From positions 1 to 5,825 of the forward strand of contig JAFDFV010000126.1 in the NCBI GenBank assembly GCA_019309665.1: 5,825 nucleotides of DNA. The letters run 5' to 3'. A program made the position numbers and the translations under genes. Positions within the stretch are counted from its first letter, which is position 1; each line of letters opens with the position of its first letter. Of the stretch, positions 5,744-5,825 are shown one piece after another. Under the pieces are notes generated by a model, which saw only the letters and a list, made by a program, of their open reading frames with translations, did no database searches and was not told the origin of the DNA. This DNA comes from Deltaproteobacteria bacterium (lineage in GTDB: Bacteria > Desulfobacterota > Desulfobacteria > Desulfobacterales > ETH-SRB1).

Positions 5744-5753
5744 TTTGCGCAAA
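5744..5753. promoter_or_regulatory. Palindrome at the predicted guaA transcription start
   Basis: TTTGCGCAAA is a perfect 10-bp palindrome located where transcription from the upstream promoter should begin (about 5754). The position would suit an operator, but I recognise no specific regulator and a 10-bp palindrome can occur by chance. Confidence 0.3.
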
Positions 5754-5760
5754 CATTTTG

Positions 5761-5789
5761 AATATGTTAAACACCTCGAAAAATGTCAA
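5761..5789 (-). promoter_or_regulatory. Sigma-70-type promoter for guaA
   Basis: On the minus strand a perfect -35 TTGACA (5789-5784) is followed by a 17-base spacer and CATATT (5766-5761), which matches TATAAT at four of six positions. Transcription would start near 5754, giving a leader of about 157 bases that includes the whole long inverted repeat. Confidence 0.6.
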
Positions 5790-5799
5790 CTTTAATTTC

Positions 5800-5825
5800 T
5801 TTTTTTTGACAGGATATACAGGATA
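5800..5825 (+). repeat. CAGGATWW repeat, plus-oriented copy cut by the window end
   Basis: A run of eight T (5800-5807) leads into GACAGGATATACAGGATA, two 9-base units (ACAGGATAT, ACAGGATA). The arrangement matches the minus-oriented copy at 2367-2402 and continues past the window. Confidence 0.65.

Noticed and set aside
5598..5760. Purine (guanine) riboswitch in the guaA leader
   Set aside because: The conserved purine riboswitch core and its two kissing loops are not seen; the structure is one long stem with an unstructured loop.

Overview
This 5.8 kb window is AT-rich, Gram-negative chromosomal DNA. It holds six genes, all complete by their ends. kdsB makes the activated Kdo needed for lipopolysaccharide, so the host has an outer membrane. 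An orphan larB, a PleD-like response regulator and dispersed CAGGATWW-type repeats together suggest a deltaproteobacterial (Desulfobacterota-like) organism. That placement is inference from gene style and repeats, not proof.

Layout. Positions 13-1295 (minus strand) hold a two-gene signalling unit: an Hpt phosphotransfer protein followed, with an ATGA stop/start overlap, by a receiver-GGDEF diguanylate cyclase. Positions 1365-2114 (minus) encode LarB, the first enzyme of the nickel-pincer nucleotide cofactor pathway. Between larB and the Hpt gene lie two overlapping inverted repeats. Positions 2115-2488 are a 374-base AT-rich gap. It carries degenerate 9-bp-period CAGGATWW repeats in opposite orientations and weak outward-facing promoter candidates. 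Positions 2489-3226 (plus) are kdsB. Its stop codon lies inside a triplicate AATCCCT heptamer at the convergent junction. Positions 3241-4029 (minus) encode an unrecognised single-pass membrane protein with a long coiled coil. It sits directly downstream of guaA (4068-5597, minus), which encodes GMP synthase. The guaA leader (5598-5825) has a good sigma-70-type promoter and a 27-bp, 26/27-matching inverted repeat lying between the predicted transcription start and the ribosome binding site. Another CAGGATWW repeat is cut by the window end.

How the genes work together. There is no single pathway here. guaA and kdsB are housekeeping genes for guanine nucleotides and lipopolysaccharide. The Hpt/GGDEF pair is a phosphorelay output to cyclic-di-GMP, and GMP synthase supplies the guanine pool only in the general sense. 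No phage, CRISPR, toxin-antitoxin or complete transposon is visible. The unexplained content is in the non-coding DNA, above all the guaA leader foldback, and in the coiled-coil protein.
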